A DNA stretch of 64,000 nucleotides, taken from NCBI GenBank assembly GCA_965215845.1, contig CBDCEL010000004.1:930001-994000 (forward strand), written 5' to 3'. The notes below the pieces were generated by a model. It was not told the DNA's origin. It saw only the letters and a program-made list of their open reading frames with translations, and made no database searches. Source of the stretch: Aurantibacter_A sp965215845 (GTDB lineage: Bacteria > Bacteroidota > Bacteroidia > Flavobacteriales > Flavobacteriaceae). Below, piece by piece: positions 1-8,217 of the stretch. How positions within the stretch are numbered: the stretch's first letter is position 1; every line of letters begins with the position of its first letter. A program made the translations under genes and the position numbers.

Positions 1-248
1 ATATTGAAAAAATCGAGGGGAAAGAGAATATTTTGGCCGCCCTTAAAAAGTCGAACGAATTTGTTCTTGAAAAGATCGGTATGGTCGAAAGCGCAAAATT
101 TGGCGAAGAAGTCGATTTCGGTTTTGGTAAATTTAGTCGTCTCTCAGGGCTCTTGATCATTCTTGAGCACAATGGCGAGCACAAGGGGCAGTTAATCGCA
201 TACGCCAGATCAAACGGCGTGACCCCTCCTTGGAGTCAAAATCAATAA
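1..248 (+). CDS. DinB-family protein, 3' part only
   Basis: The reading frame is open from base 3 to the TAA at 246-248, so the gene enters from outside the window. The visible C-terminus contains EHNGEHKGQLIAYARSNG followed by PPWS, which resembles the last helix of DinB/YfiT-type four-helix bundle proteins, where a His three or four residues before a second His-containing turn helps bind a metal. An internal TTG at 33 is not needed as a start because the frame continues upstream. Function within the family (damage-inducible protein or thiol transferase) cannot be told from the fragment. It is followed by a shared terminator and convergent rsmG. Confidence 0.6.
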   Translation, partial: IEKIEGKENILAALKKSNEFVLEKIGMVESAKFGEEVDFGFGKFSRLSGLLIILEHNGEHKGQLIAYARSNGVTPPWSQNQ

Positions 249-268
249 TTTCGATGAACGAACAAGGT

Positions 269-295
269 AGAGCCTCCTTTTTTGGGGGCTCTTTT
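269..295. terminator. Bidirectional terminator between dinB-like gene and rsmG
   Basis: AGAGCCTCC (269-277) pairs with GGGGGCTCT (284-292) across a T6 loop, with one G-T pair, and is followed by a short T run. It lies between convergent genes and ends where the rsmG stop codon begins. Confidence 0.65.
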
Positions 296-938
296 ACTTT
301 TTATACTTCAAGGGCAGGTAGACCAATTTCTTGGTCTTGAAAAAATCTTCCTCAAAATAATCCGTTAATTCAAAAACCTCGGCTAAGGGGTAACTTTTCA
401 ATTCATCTGTTAGGTCGCCTCCTTTAAGATATAGAATGCCATTTTTTCGTTCTTGCACTGATTTCTTCTTGATTTTATTTCCGACCCAGCGAACGAAAGT
501 AGGCATTGCCGCAACGGCCCTACTAACTATGAAATCGTATCGGCCATCGATTTGTTCGACCCTGTTATTGAAGGTATCGACATTTTTAAGATTCAAACCG
601 TCTACAACTTCCTGAACCACTTTTATTTTTTTCCCAATGGAATCGACCAAGGTGAATCGAACATCAGGAAACAATATTGCCAAAGGAATACCCGGAAAAC
701 CTCCACCGGTACCAACATCAAGAACTTCGATATTGGGCTTAAAACCATGAATTTTGGCAATAGCCATGGAATGCAGCACATGCCTTAAGTAAAGTTCTTC
801 GATATCTTTTCGAGATACCACATTGATCTTCAGGTTCCAGTCTTGATATAAGGGAGCCAATGCCCTGATTTGTTCCTGTTGTATGGAAGTCAAATCAGGA
901 AAATATTTAAAAACGATGTCTTCTCGCAATGGTGGCAC
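294..938 (-). CDS. rsmG: 16S rRNA (guanine-527-N7) methyltransferase RsmG (GidB)
   Basis: RsmG methylates N7 of G527 in 16S rRNA using S-adenosylmethionine; loss gives low-level streptomycin resistance in other bacteria. The 214-residue protein has the family length. The SAM-binding loop VLDVGTGGGFPGIP lies at about residues 72-85, preceded by the RHVLHS segment (about 52-57) and followed by the VSRAVAAMP segment near residue 140, all typical of RsmG. The start chosen is a GTG at 938; no ATG lies nearby in frame. The gene is monocistronic as far as the window shows, with a MITE-like repeat directly upstream of its start. Confidence 0.95.
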   Translation of the reverse strand: MPPLREDIVFKYFPDLTSIQQEQIRALAPLYQDWNLKINVVSRKDIEELYLRHVLHSMAIAKIHGFKPNIEVLDVGTGGGFPGIPLAILFPDVRFTLVDSIGKKIKVVQEVVDGLNLKNVDTFNNRVEQIDGRYDFIVSRAVAAMPTFVRWVGNKIKKKSVQERKNGILYLKGGDLTDELKSYPLAEVFELTDYFEEDFFKTKKLVYLPLKYKK

Positions 939-946
939 CTATTTAT

Positions 947-1108
947 TGAAGTGGTTTAAACTTTTTGAATTGAAGTGAAAATTAGGGACTTTGTGGCCAG
1001 ATGAAGGCTTTTTTGAGCTGCATAGCAGGGCTACGGAGCAAGAAAAAGACGAAATATGGGTGCAAAACAGCAATTTTTAGCCGATTTGAAAAAGTTTAAA
1101 CCACTTCA
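947..1108. mobile_element. MITE-like element with 20-bp terminal inverted repeats
   Basis: The sequence TGAAGTGGTTTAAACTTTTT at 947-966 is repeated as its perfect reverse complement at 1089-1108, with 122 bp between. There is no transposase and no obvious target-site duplication (flanks ATTTAT and CTGACA differ). The interior holds a 32-codon frame (1001-1099, ATG to TAA inside the right arm) rich in Lys, which may be accidental. The size, perfect arms and intergenic position fit a non-autonomous miniature element, but a long stem-loop with another role is possible. Copy number elsewhere in the genome would decide. Confidence 0.5.
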
Positions 1109-1131
1109 CTGACAAAAATAGTATATTCACT

Positions 1132-1154
1132 TTCACAAGAAACAGTTTTGTGAA
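1132..1154. promoter_or_regulatory. Palindrome TTCACAA-N9-TTGTGAA upstream of the desaturase
   Basis: Seven-base arms at 1132-1138 and 1148-1154 form a 23-bp dyad. Its centre (1143) is about 61 bp before the transcription start predicted from the -7 element at 1192-1199, a usual distance for an activator site. The bound factor is unknown. Confidence 0.4.
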
Positions 1155-1191
1155 TTTTTGCAAACAGGCCAAACCGTTTGTAACAATTGAA

Positions 1192-1199
1192 TATATTTG
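1192..1199 (+). promoter_or_regulatory. -7 promoter element of the desaturase gene
   Basis: TATATTTG matches the Bacteroidota TAnnTTTG consensus and lies 19 bp before the start codon at 1218. No well-spaced -33 TTTG is present. Confidence 0.5.
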
Positions 1200-1217
1200 C
1201 CAATAGAATTGTAAGAT

Positions 1218-2318
1218 ATGGACCAGACGACCATAAAGTTCCCCAGAAAAGATCCTACAAATTTTTTTAAGACGCTCAACAAAAGGGTAAACGACTACTT
1301 TAAGGAGAATAAAATCAAGAAAACCGGAAATTGGAGACTTCATCTGAAGACGGTAATCATGTTCGCTCTTTTCTTGACCCCTTATTTTCTGATATTGACC
1401 TTGGGCCTACCCAATTGGGCCAATTTATTACTGACCATTGTTATGGGGGTTGGCATGGCCGGTGTCGGCATGAACGTTATGCATGATGGCAACCACGGGT
1501 CGTACTCGAATAAAAAATGGGTGAACAAATTAATGGGCGGAAGCATTTATATTCTTGCCGGAAATGTATACAACTGGCAAGTGCAACACAATGTTCTTCA
1601 CCATACCTATACCAATATTCAAGACCATGATGAAGACATGGAAGCCGGTCGTATATTGAGGTTTTCAAGACATTCTGAATGGAGAAGGCACCATAAGTTT
1701 CAACATTATTACTCCATTTTTCTTTACGGATTACTGACGTTCAACTGGGCCATCACCACTGATTTTCAACAAATGTACCGCTATATGAAGCGAAAGCTTT
1801 CATATGGTAAATTGCCAAATCCGGTAATCAATTGGAGCACCCTTGTAGTGACCAAAATATTATATGTCACGATTTGGATCGTCTTGCCCTTAATATTTGT
1901 CGATATCGTTTGGTGGAAAGTTTTACTGGGCTTTTTTATTATGCACTATGTTGCCGGGGTTATTCTGAGTGTAGTCTTTCAGCTGGCACATATCGTTGAC
2001 GAAGCCGAAACTCCGTTACCCGATGATAGCGGCAATATGAAAAATACCTGGGCAATTCACCAATTGTTGACCACTGTGAATTTTGGTACAAAGAATCGAA
2101 TCGTCAACTGGTTTACCGGAGGTTTGAACCATCAGGTCGAGCATCACATATTTCCTCATATCAGCCATGTGCACTACACAAAGATTTCAAAGATCGTCAA
2201 ACAGACGGCGAAGGAATTCAACCTGCCCTATAACGAATATCGAACCACACGCAAAGCGATAATTTCACACTTCAAGCACCTGAAAGAACTGGGCAAGAGG
2301 CCAGCATTGCAGTACTAA
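1218..2318 (+). CDS. Acyl-lipid/acyl-CoA fatty acid desaturase
   Basis: Membrane di-iron desaturase that would introduce a double bond into membrane fatty acyl chains. The three histidine boxes are complete: HDGNH at residues 89-93, HNVLHH at 124-129 and NHQVEHH near 304-310; the last box has the QxxHH form seen in linoleoyl-CoA (delta-6-type) desaturases and many flavobacterial acyl-CoA desaturases. Hydrophobic segments lie near residues 45-85 and 205-250. No N-terminal cytochrome b5 domain is present, so electrons must come from a separate carrier. The length of 366 residues is normal. The gene stands alone with its own promoter and an upstream palindrome. Regiospecificity cannot be read from sequence. 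Confidence 0.9.
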   Translation: MDQTTIKFPRKDPTNFFKTLNKRVNDYFKENKIKKTGNWRLHLKTVIMFALFLTPYFLILTLGLPNWANLLLTIVMGVGMAGVGMNVMHDGNHGSYSNKKWVNKLMGGSIYILAGNVYNWQVQHNVLHHTYTNIQDHDEDMEAGRILRFSRHSEWRRHHKFQHYYSIFLYGLLTFNWAITTDFQQMYRYMKRKLSYGKLPNPVINWSTLVVTKILYVTIWIVLPLIFVDIVWWKVLLGFFIMHYVAGVILSVVFQLAHIVDEAETPLPDDSGNMKNTWAIHQLLTTVNFGTKNRIVNWFTGGLNHQVEHHIFPHISHVHYTKISKIVKQTAKEFNLPYNEYRTTRKAIISHFKHLKELGKRPALQY

Positions 2319-2450
2319 AGGGTCGAGATGGTTTTATCCCGTATCATTCCAGGATCTTGGTAAGCCAACACCTTGTTCTTAAGATTCCCACAAAGAATAT
2401 CATTATTGTAATTTCCTTGGTTTTCTTGTACTGGGGATTTTTAAAAATCA

Positions 2451-2458
2451 TAGTTTTG
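2451..2458 (+). promoter_or_regulatory. -7 promoter element of the aminotransferase gene
   Basis: TAGTTTTG fits TAnnTTTG and lies 35 bp before the ATG at 2493. Confidence 0.45.
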
Positions 2459-2492
2459 TATTGGATAAATTCTTCAAAATAATCCGTGACTG

Positions 2493-3686
2493 ATGAGCAA
2501 TAACCTTTCGGAAAGAATCAATAGAGTAACACCGTCGGCAACACTTGAAATGGCGGCAAAAGCCAGGGAATTGAGGGCTGCCGGCAAGGATATTATCGGA
2601 CTTAGCCTGGGAGAACCCGATTTTAACACTCCCGATTACATTAAGGAAGCTGCAAAACAGGCCATTGACGATGGCTATAACTCCTATACGCCAGTTGACG
2701 GGTATGGTGACTTGAAGGAAGCCATTATCACCAAGTTCAAAAGAGACAACGGCCTGAACTATGAACCCAATCAAATTGTGGTATCCACAGGTGCCAAGCA
2801 GGCCCTATACAATACTGCCCAAGTTATTCTTAATGAAGGTGACGAGGTGATTTTGCCATGCCCATATTGGGTGAGCTATAGTGACATTGTGAAATTGGCA
2901 GGTGGAATTCCGGTGGAAGTACCAACCTCGATAACCAATGATTTCAAGATGGGTGCCGAACAATTGGAAGCGGCCATCACCCCTAAAACCAGAATGTTGT
3001 GGTATAGTTCGCCATGCAACCCCAGTGGGTCGATATATAGCAAAAGTGAATTGAGATCTTTGGCCGATGTACTCCAAAAACATCCACAAATCGTGGTGGT
3101 CAGCGATGAAATCTATGAGCATATCAATTATGGGGTAACGCCCCATGCCTCGATGGCTTCATTTCAAGACATGTATGGTCGCGTGGTTACGGTCAACGGG
3201 GTTGCGAAAGCCTTCGCAATGACAGGCTGGCGATTGGGATATATTGGAGCCCCAGCCTATATTGCCAGGGCATGTAATAAGTTACAGGGGCAGGTGACCA
3301 GTGGGGCGAACTGTATTGCCCAACGTGCTGTGATAACGGCCTTGACCGAATCACCGGATCGCATTAAATATATGGTCGACGAATTTGAGGAAAGGCGTAA
3401 AATCATTCTGGGTTTGTTGAATGATATTGAAGGCTTCAAATGTAATGAACCCGAGGGCGCTTTTTACGTATATCCGGATGTTACCGCCTACTTTGGAAAA
3501 ACTTTAAACGGGGTAGCCATCAAAAACGCGTCTGATCTGGCCATATATCTCTTGGAGTACGCCCACGTTGCCACCGTCACCGGCGATGCTTTTGGCAACG
3601 GTGATTGTATTCGCATTTCTTATGCGGCCTCTGAAAAGGAAATTCGTGAGGCCGTTAAGAGGATAAAATCTGCCTTAGGACAGTAA
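2493..3686 (+). CDS. aspC: Pyridoxal-phosphate aspartate aminotransferase (class I/II)
   Basis: Cytosolic PLP enzyme of fold type I that most likely interconverts aspartate/2-oxoglutarate and oxaloacetate/glutamate. The lysine that binds PLP is in NGVAKAFAMTGWRLGY (about residues 235-250), the family signature; SLGEPDF near residue 40 and the SSPCNPSGS segment near residue 175 (with the conserved Asn) are also present. The 397-residue length is that of the Thermus-type subgroup Ib aspartate aminotransferase. The stop at 3686 directly abuts the stop of convergent trkH at 3687. Related enzymes acting on prephenate or aromatic amino acids have similar sequences, so substrate is inferred. Confidence 0.88.
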   Translation: MSNNLSERINRVTPSATLEMAAKARELRAAGKDIIGLSLGEPDFNTPDYIKEAAKQAIDDGYNSYTPVDGYGDLKEAIITKFKRDNGLNYEPNQIVVSTGAKQALYNTAQVILNEGDEVILPCPYWVSYSDIVKLAGGIPVEVPTSITNDFKMGAEQLEAAITPKTRMLWYSSPCNPSGSIYSKSELRSLADVLQKHPQIVVVSDEIYEHINYGVTPHASMASFQDMYGRVVTVNGVAKAFAMTGWRLGYIGAPAYIARACNKLQGQVTSGANCIAQRAVITALTESPDRIKYMVDEFEERRKIILGLLNDIEGFKCNEPEGAFYVYPDVTAYFGKTLNGVAIKNASDLAIYLLEYAHVATVTGDAFGNGDCIRISYAASEKEIREAVKRIKSALGQ

Positions 3687-5177
3687 TCAGGTCCGCTGCC
3701 AGAAATACGGGGTAAGTAGGATCAAGACGGTAAAGAGTTCCAATCTGCCGGCCAGCATCAAAAAAGCGCACCACCATTTCCCAGGTGCAGGTAATCCGCT
3801 AAAATTACTTACTGGGTTTAAATCACCAAAAGCAGGACCAACATTGCCTAGGGATGAAGCAGCGCCACCGATTGCCGTGACAAAATCAAGGCCCATCGCA
3901 CCCAAAACCAAGGCCCCAATGATGAATAACAGCATATAAAGTCCGAAAAAGGCAATGATATTATAGACGATGTCTTGTTTAACGGATTTATTGTTGTAGC
4001 GCACAGGGATTATCGCATTACTATGTAGGGTACGTTTGAACTCCAGAATCCCGTTTTTTATGACCAACAAATGGCGTACTATCTTGATACCTCCTGCCGT
4101 CGATCCTGCAGAACCACCCGCGAACATCAATCCAAAGAAAAAGATAGTCAGAAAAGGCGTCCAGCTCGTGAAATCGGCCGTAACGAATCCTGTGGTCGTC
4201 ACTACAGCGATCACTTGAAAAAGTCCGTGGCGAAATGCACTCTCGGCCTCCCCCAACGGCATGGGATGAAAATCGGAAACAGGAACATCCGCCCTAAAAT
4301 AAACGACTACCATGGTAATGATGGCAAAAAACAGAATTAGCAAGGCATAAGTCTTGAATTCCTCGTCCTTTATGATTTTTTGTACTTTTCCTTTAAAGGC
4401 GAAATAGCTCAACACGAAATTGCTCCCTGCCAAGAACATGAAGAAAATAACAATGTACTGTATCAGCGGTTGATCGTTCCAAAAGGCCAAACTCGAATTC
4501 TTGGTTGAGAATCCACCTGTGGAAAGAGTGGCCAGCGAATGATTGATCGCATCAAAAAATGACATTCCGGCCAACTTCAACAACAATGTTTCTGCCAAGG
4601 TATATCCTACATAAATAAACCAAAGGCGTTTCGCGGTATCCGTAATTCTAGGGTGCAATTTATCGGCATTCGGCCCGGGGGCCTCGGCAGCAAAAAGTTG
4701 CATTCCCCCAATACCAAGTAAGGGCAAAATGGCAATGGCCAAAACAATAATCCCCATACCCCCTATCCAGTGGGTAAGACTTCTCCAAAAAAGAATTCCT
4801 TTAGGCAAGATTTCGATATCGTTGAGGATTGATGCCCCGGTTGTGGTATATCCGGAAATTGTTTCAAAAAAGGCATTGGTCAAATCAGGTATTGTGCCTG
4901 AAAATAGATAGGGTAAAACACCGGATATCGACATGACCAGCCACCCACAAGTAACAATTATATACCCCTCTTTTTTTTTGACCTCTTTTCTATGGCCCCT
5001 GGTATAGATCATGGCCAAATACCCTGCGAAGAGCGTGGTGAGGGCAGCAGTGAAAATACTCAAGGTTACCCCGTCTTTGTAAAGGGCACTTACGAAGGAG
5101 GCCAACAGCATAAAAAAGCCGTTGCAAATCAGCAGCAACCCCATGAGATGAACGATAATCTTTGTGTTCAACCCCAT
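3687..5177 (-). CDS. trkH: TrkH-family potassium uptake channel subunit
   Basis: Inner-membrane K+ translocating subunit of the Trk/Ktr system, 496 residues with about ten to twelve hydrophobic helices. Selectivity-filter-like turns of the four repeats are visible, for example SGYTTTGAS near residue 110, LSTGGFST near 220, TTTGFVT near 328 and SSLGNVGP near 445. The gene begins 2 bp after the stop of trkA on the same strand, so the two would be co-transcribed and the TrkA NAD-binding ring would gate this channel. The trkH frame itself is intact and clean, in contrast to its damaged partner. Confidence 0.95.
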   Translation of the reverse strand: MGLNTKIIVHLMGLLLICNGFFMLLASFVSALYKDGVTLSIFTAALTTLFAGYLAMIYTRGHRKEVKKKEGYIIVTCGWLVMSISGVLPYLFSGTIPDLTNAFFETISGYTTTGASILNDIEILPKGILFWRSLTHWIGGMGIIVLAIAILPLLGIGGMQLFAAEAPGPNADKLHPRITDTAKRLWFIYVGYTLAETLLLKLAGMSFFDAINHSLATLSTGGFSTKNSSLAFWNDQPLIQYIVIFFMFLAGSNFVLSYFAFKGKVQKIIKDEEFKTYALLILFFAIITMVVVYFRADVPVSDFHPMPLGEAESAFRHGLFQVIAVVTTTGFVTADFTSWTPFLTIFFFGLMFAGGSAGSTAGGIKIVRHLLVIKNGILEFKRTLHSNAIIPVRYNNKSVKQDIVYNIIAFFGLYMLLFIIGALVLGAMGLDFVTAIGGAASSLGNVGPAFGDLNPVSNFSGLPAPGKWWCAFLMLAGRLELFTVLILLTPYFWQRT

Positions 5178-5179
5178 GG

Positions 5180-6541
5180 CTATAGGAAAAGTTTTTCTAT
5201 TTTGGGTATGGCCTCGGGCAAACAGCAGACCACGACCCGGTCCCCTGCCGTGATTTGAAAGTCACCAAGTGCGATAATGCCCTTATCATCGCGAACGACC
5301 CCCCCGATGGTGGCCGATCTGGGAAAATCAAGTTCCCTGATGATATTACTGGTCACTTTGGATGTTGGTTTGACCACGAACTCAAGAATTTCGGCGTTCA
5401 AACTGTTCAAACGCATCAAGGCCACAACCTCACCCTTTCTTATATGTCTAAAAATATTGTTTGCGGCGAGAAGCTTCTTATTGATCAAGGTATCTATACC
5501 AATTGAATGGGAGAGATGAAAATAATCCATATTCTCTACCAGGGCGATCGTCTTCTTTATCTTCTTAGATCGGGCCACCAAGGCAAGACATGATATTGGT
5601 TTCAGAGTTGCCGGTAACCGCAATAAAGGCGTCCATTGACTCAAGGCTTTCTTCATCTAACAATTCTACATTGCGCCCATCTGCCATTGATCATCAAGAG
5701 CATTCGGCAGTATGCTGTCGGCGATCTCAAAAGCCTTTCTCTTTATTTTTTTCAATCAGCTTTGACATTGAACTTATTGACTGCATAGGTCTCTGGCCGC
5801 TTTTAAATCCCACCTTGCTACCGCCCAGTATCATTACGTTCTTTATATCTTCCTTTTTCTTTCCGGTCAAGTTTGTAGAGTTCGTCTACGCCCTCTGGAG
5901 TCGTGATAAAATAGACCTGATCGCCCGGCTTAAAGACTGTATCCCCACGGGGAATCATTGTTCGCTGTGTCCCCGACCTTTTCATGGCTATGGGCATAAA
6001 GTTCAACTCGGGAAAAATCTGGGCCGCCTCTTTGACCGACTTGCCCACAAAGGGAGCCAGTTTGGGCAATGAAACCCCGACCATGATCAACTTTCCCTCT
6101 TCGAATTCATAGGTGTCATTGAATCCAGACTTATTTAAGAGCATCTGTATTTCAGAAGCCGCCAACTCCTCGGGCGAAATCAGCTCATCAATGCCCAAAT
6201 CATCGAATTTTATCGTTTCACGATTATCGACGAACTCGGTATTCGATATTCTGGCAATGGTACGCTTGCAACCAAGTTGCTTTGCCAACATGCAAAGTGT
6301 AATGTTCGTGGTTTCGGATGATGTGACCCCGATTACCAAATCACGAGGTGGAAACTCGGGCCTCTTTCAACAATGAAATGGAAGTAGCATCACCGCGCAG
6401 TACCTTGATATCTAAATGTGTATCGGCATAGGCCAAGCTTTCTTTATCGGTGTCGATAAGTGTTATGTCTTGGGCCTCGAAAGAGAGTAGTTTTGCCAAA
6501 TGAAAACCAACCTCGCCAGCACCGGCTATTACAATTTTCAT
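5180..6541 (-). pseudogene. trkA: trkA, K+ uptake regulatory subunit, frame broken by nine extra bases
   Basis: TrkA has two RCK modules, each an NAD(H)-binding Rossmann domain plus a TrkA-C domain, and controls TrkH. The start IVIAGAGEVGFHLAKLL at 6541 and the end at 5180 are normal, but the frame is lost near 6343 and again between 5858 and 5578. Reading by homology, single extra bases explain everything: at about 6343, in the T5 run 5854-5858, and near 5801-5804, 5779, 5761-5763, 5729-5732, 5695, 5682 and 5578-5579. Removing them leaves 1353 bp, that is 450 residues, the usual TrkA length, with conserved text throughout (for example MILGGSKVGFK and VARSKKIKKTIALVENMDY). All nine changes are insertions and eight fall within 280 bp, which suggests a local sequence-quality fault; a true decayed gene is the alternative. 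Confidence 0.85.
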
Positions 6542-6750
6542 TTGCTATCTAAGCTCTTGGGTATTCGGCTCGTAACGACCGAGTAAGATTGAAAGTGAAT
6601 GTCCATATTTGGTCTGATGACCATTTCGCATTTCGTCCGTAAGGATTTTGCGGGTCAAAATTACGTAATAATTCGGTTTTATGGATTAAATGCAACGATT
6701 GATTGCCAGAATGTGCATTATTCTATCAAACGTGAACAAAAGGGTTATCG

Positions 6751-6758
6751 TATCTTTG
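6751..6758 (+). promoter_or_regulatory. -7 promoter element of ubiE
   Basis: TATCTTTG fits TAnnTTTG. The ubiE start is only 10 bp downstream, so the transcript would have a leader of a few bases. Confidence 0.5.
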
Positions 6759-6768
6759 CACGAAAATA

Positions 6769-7503
6769 ATGCGAATGGCCAAAAAAGTGACTCCGTACAA
6801 AGATTCCACCCTTGGAAAAAAAGAGCAGGTCACTCAAATGTTCGATACTATTTCAGATGATTACGATGGCCTCAATAGGGTTATTTCATTCGGAATCGAT
6901 GTTCGGTGGAGAAAACGGGTGGTAGCCATTCTAAAGCAACGAAAACCCATTAAAATTCTTGATATCGCGACCGGCACGGGCGACTTGGCCATTAATCTGG
7001 CTGAAACCGGAGCCGAAGAAATAATCGGACTTGACATATCCCCGGGCATGCTCGAAATCGGTAAGAAAAAGGTACTGGCCAAAAAATTAGACGATACCGT
7101 TCAAATGATACTGGGCGACAGTGAAAACCTCCCCTTTGATGACCACTCTTTTGATGCCATAACCGTTGCTTTCGGGGTTCGGAATTTTGAAAACCTCGAA
7201 AAAGGTCTAAAAGAAATAAATCGAGTACTTCGGCCAAGGGGTACATTCGTGGTTTTGGAGACCTCCGTGCCCACCAAATTTCCTTTTAAACAAGGCTACC
7301 GACTCTACACCAAATACATCTTGCCCTTAATTGGCAAGATTTTTTCAAGGGATGCCTCGGCCTATGCTTATTTAAGTGAATCGGCTTCGGTTTTTCCCCA
7401 TGGTACTGAATTCAACAATATTTTACGCAAAATCGGGTTTATACAGGTAGAGAACAAGCCCCAGACATTTGGGGTAGCATCGATTTATGTTGCCACAAAA
7501 TAA
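6769..7503 (+). CDS. ubiE: Demethylmenaquinone methyltransferase UbiE/MenG
   Basis: SAM-dependent C-methylation of demethylmenaquinone to menaquinone, the last step of the only quinone pathway of aerobic Bacteroidota. The 244-residue protein shows the UbiE signature YDGLNRVISFGID (residues about 27-39), SAM motif I DIATGTGDLA (near 66-75), and the post-motif GVRNFENL segment near 139. Two in-frame ATG codons (6769 and 6775) are both possible starts; the first is 10 bp from the promoter element. The downstream porT-like gene starts 4 bp after the ubiE stop. Confidence 0.95.
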   Translation: MRMAKKVTPYKDSTLGKKEQVTQMFDTISDDYDGLNRVISFGIDVRWRKRVVAILKQRKPIKILDIATGTGDLAINLAETGAEEIIGLDISPGMLEIGKKKVLAKKLDDTVQMILGDSENLPFDDHSFDAITVAFGVRNFENLEKGLKEINRVLRPRGTFVVLETSVPTKFPFKQGYRLYTKYILPLIGKIFSRDASAYAYLSESASVFPHGTEFNNILRKIGFIQVENKPQTFGVASIYVATK

Positions 7504-7507
7504 ATTC

Positions 7508-8215
7508 ATGAAATACCTGACCTATCTTTTGATTGCGCTATTTTGGCTTAACCAACCTCTGCGGGCACAATTCAAGGAAAAGCCCATCATCAATCTTGAG
7601 AACAAAGACAAGAAGTTCTTGAACTATGGCTATTTTCTCGGATTCAACCAATACGATTTCAAATTCGATTACAAAAATGATACCGGCGATATTCTGGTCG
7701 ATAAATCAATCGGTTTCAATGTTGGTCTTATCGGGGAAATGCGGATTAATGAATTTGTCGATATAAGAATCGAGCCCGGTCTTCACTACAACGCACGAAA
7801 ATTGGGTTTCCCCGGATTCCCAAATGACGAAAATGCACAGCGTGATGCCTTTAGGGAAGTCAAATCGACCTATATCAACTTTCCGCTTTTATTAAAAGTG
7901 AGCACCCGGCGTTTCGGCAACTGGAAACCTTTTCTAATAGGCGGCGTCTCGAGATCCTTGAATTTGGGAAGCAATGAAGACAGTCTCGATGACAACAGCA
8001 GTGGTACGTTCAGAATGACGAAATGGGTCAATAACTATGAATTAGGCTTCGGCATCGACTTTTACCTGGAGTATTTTAAATTCACACCTTCTATTCGCGG
8101 AGTGTTCGCTATCAGCGACGAATTGGTAAGGGATGAAGACCCCAATAGTCCGTGGACCGGAAATGTTGATGCCATGCGCACCCGTGGATTGTTTATCAAC
8201 TTCACTTTTGAATAG
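7508..8215 (+). CDS. porT: PorT-family outer-membrane beta-barrel protein
   Basis: Predicted outer-membrane barrel of 235 residues. A signal peptide (MKYLTYLLIALFWLNQPLRAQ) precedes a mature part with alternating hydrophobic strands and a C-terminal aromatic residue (LFINFTFE). The order ubiE, this gene, an RNA methyltransferase and a TamA-like lipoprotein is a familiar Flavobacteriaceae arrangement in which this member is annotated PorT/SprT, a component of the type IX secretion system needed for gliding and protease export. The frame is open from 7487, but the ATG at 7508 begins the signal peptide and is preferred. The assignment to PorT rather than a generic barrel is from context plus similarity by eye. 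Confidence 0.75.
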   Translation: MKYLTYLLIALFWLNQPLRAQFKEKPIINLENKDKKFLNYGYFLGFNQYDFKFDYKNDTGDILVDKSIGFNVGLIGEMRINEFVDIRIEPGLHYNARKLGFPGFPNDENAQRDAFREVKSTYINFPLLLKVSTRRFGNWKPFLIGGVSRSLNLGSNEDSLDDNSSGTFRMTKWVNNYELGFGIDFYLEYFKFTPSIRGVFAISDELVRDEDPNSPWTGNVDAMRTRGLFINFTFE

Positions 8216-8217
8216 GG

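Noticed and set aside
1001..1099. 32-codon gene inside the MITE-like element
   Set aside because: No promoter or start signal, and the stop lies in the terminal repeat; it is more simply a chance frame in the element.
4071..4340. Plus-strand frames inside trkH
   Set aside because: They are complementary shadows of a clear membrane protein gene with no signals of their own.
5180..6541. Programmed ribosomal frameshifting in trkA
   Set aside because: Nine shifts at unrelated sequences, with stop codons between, cannot all be programmed; no slippery heptamer plus structure pattern was seen.
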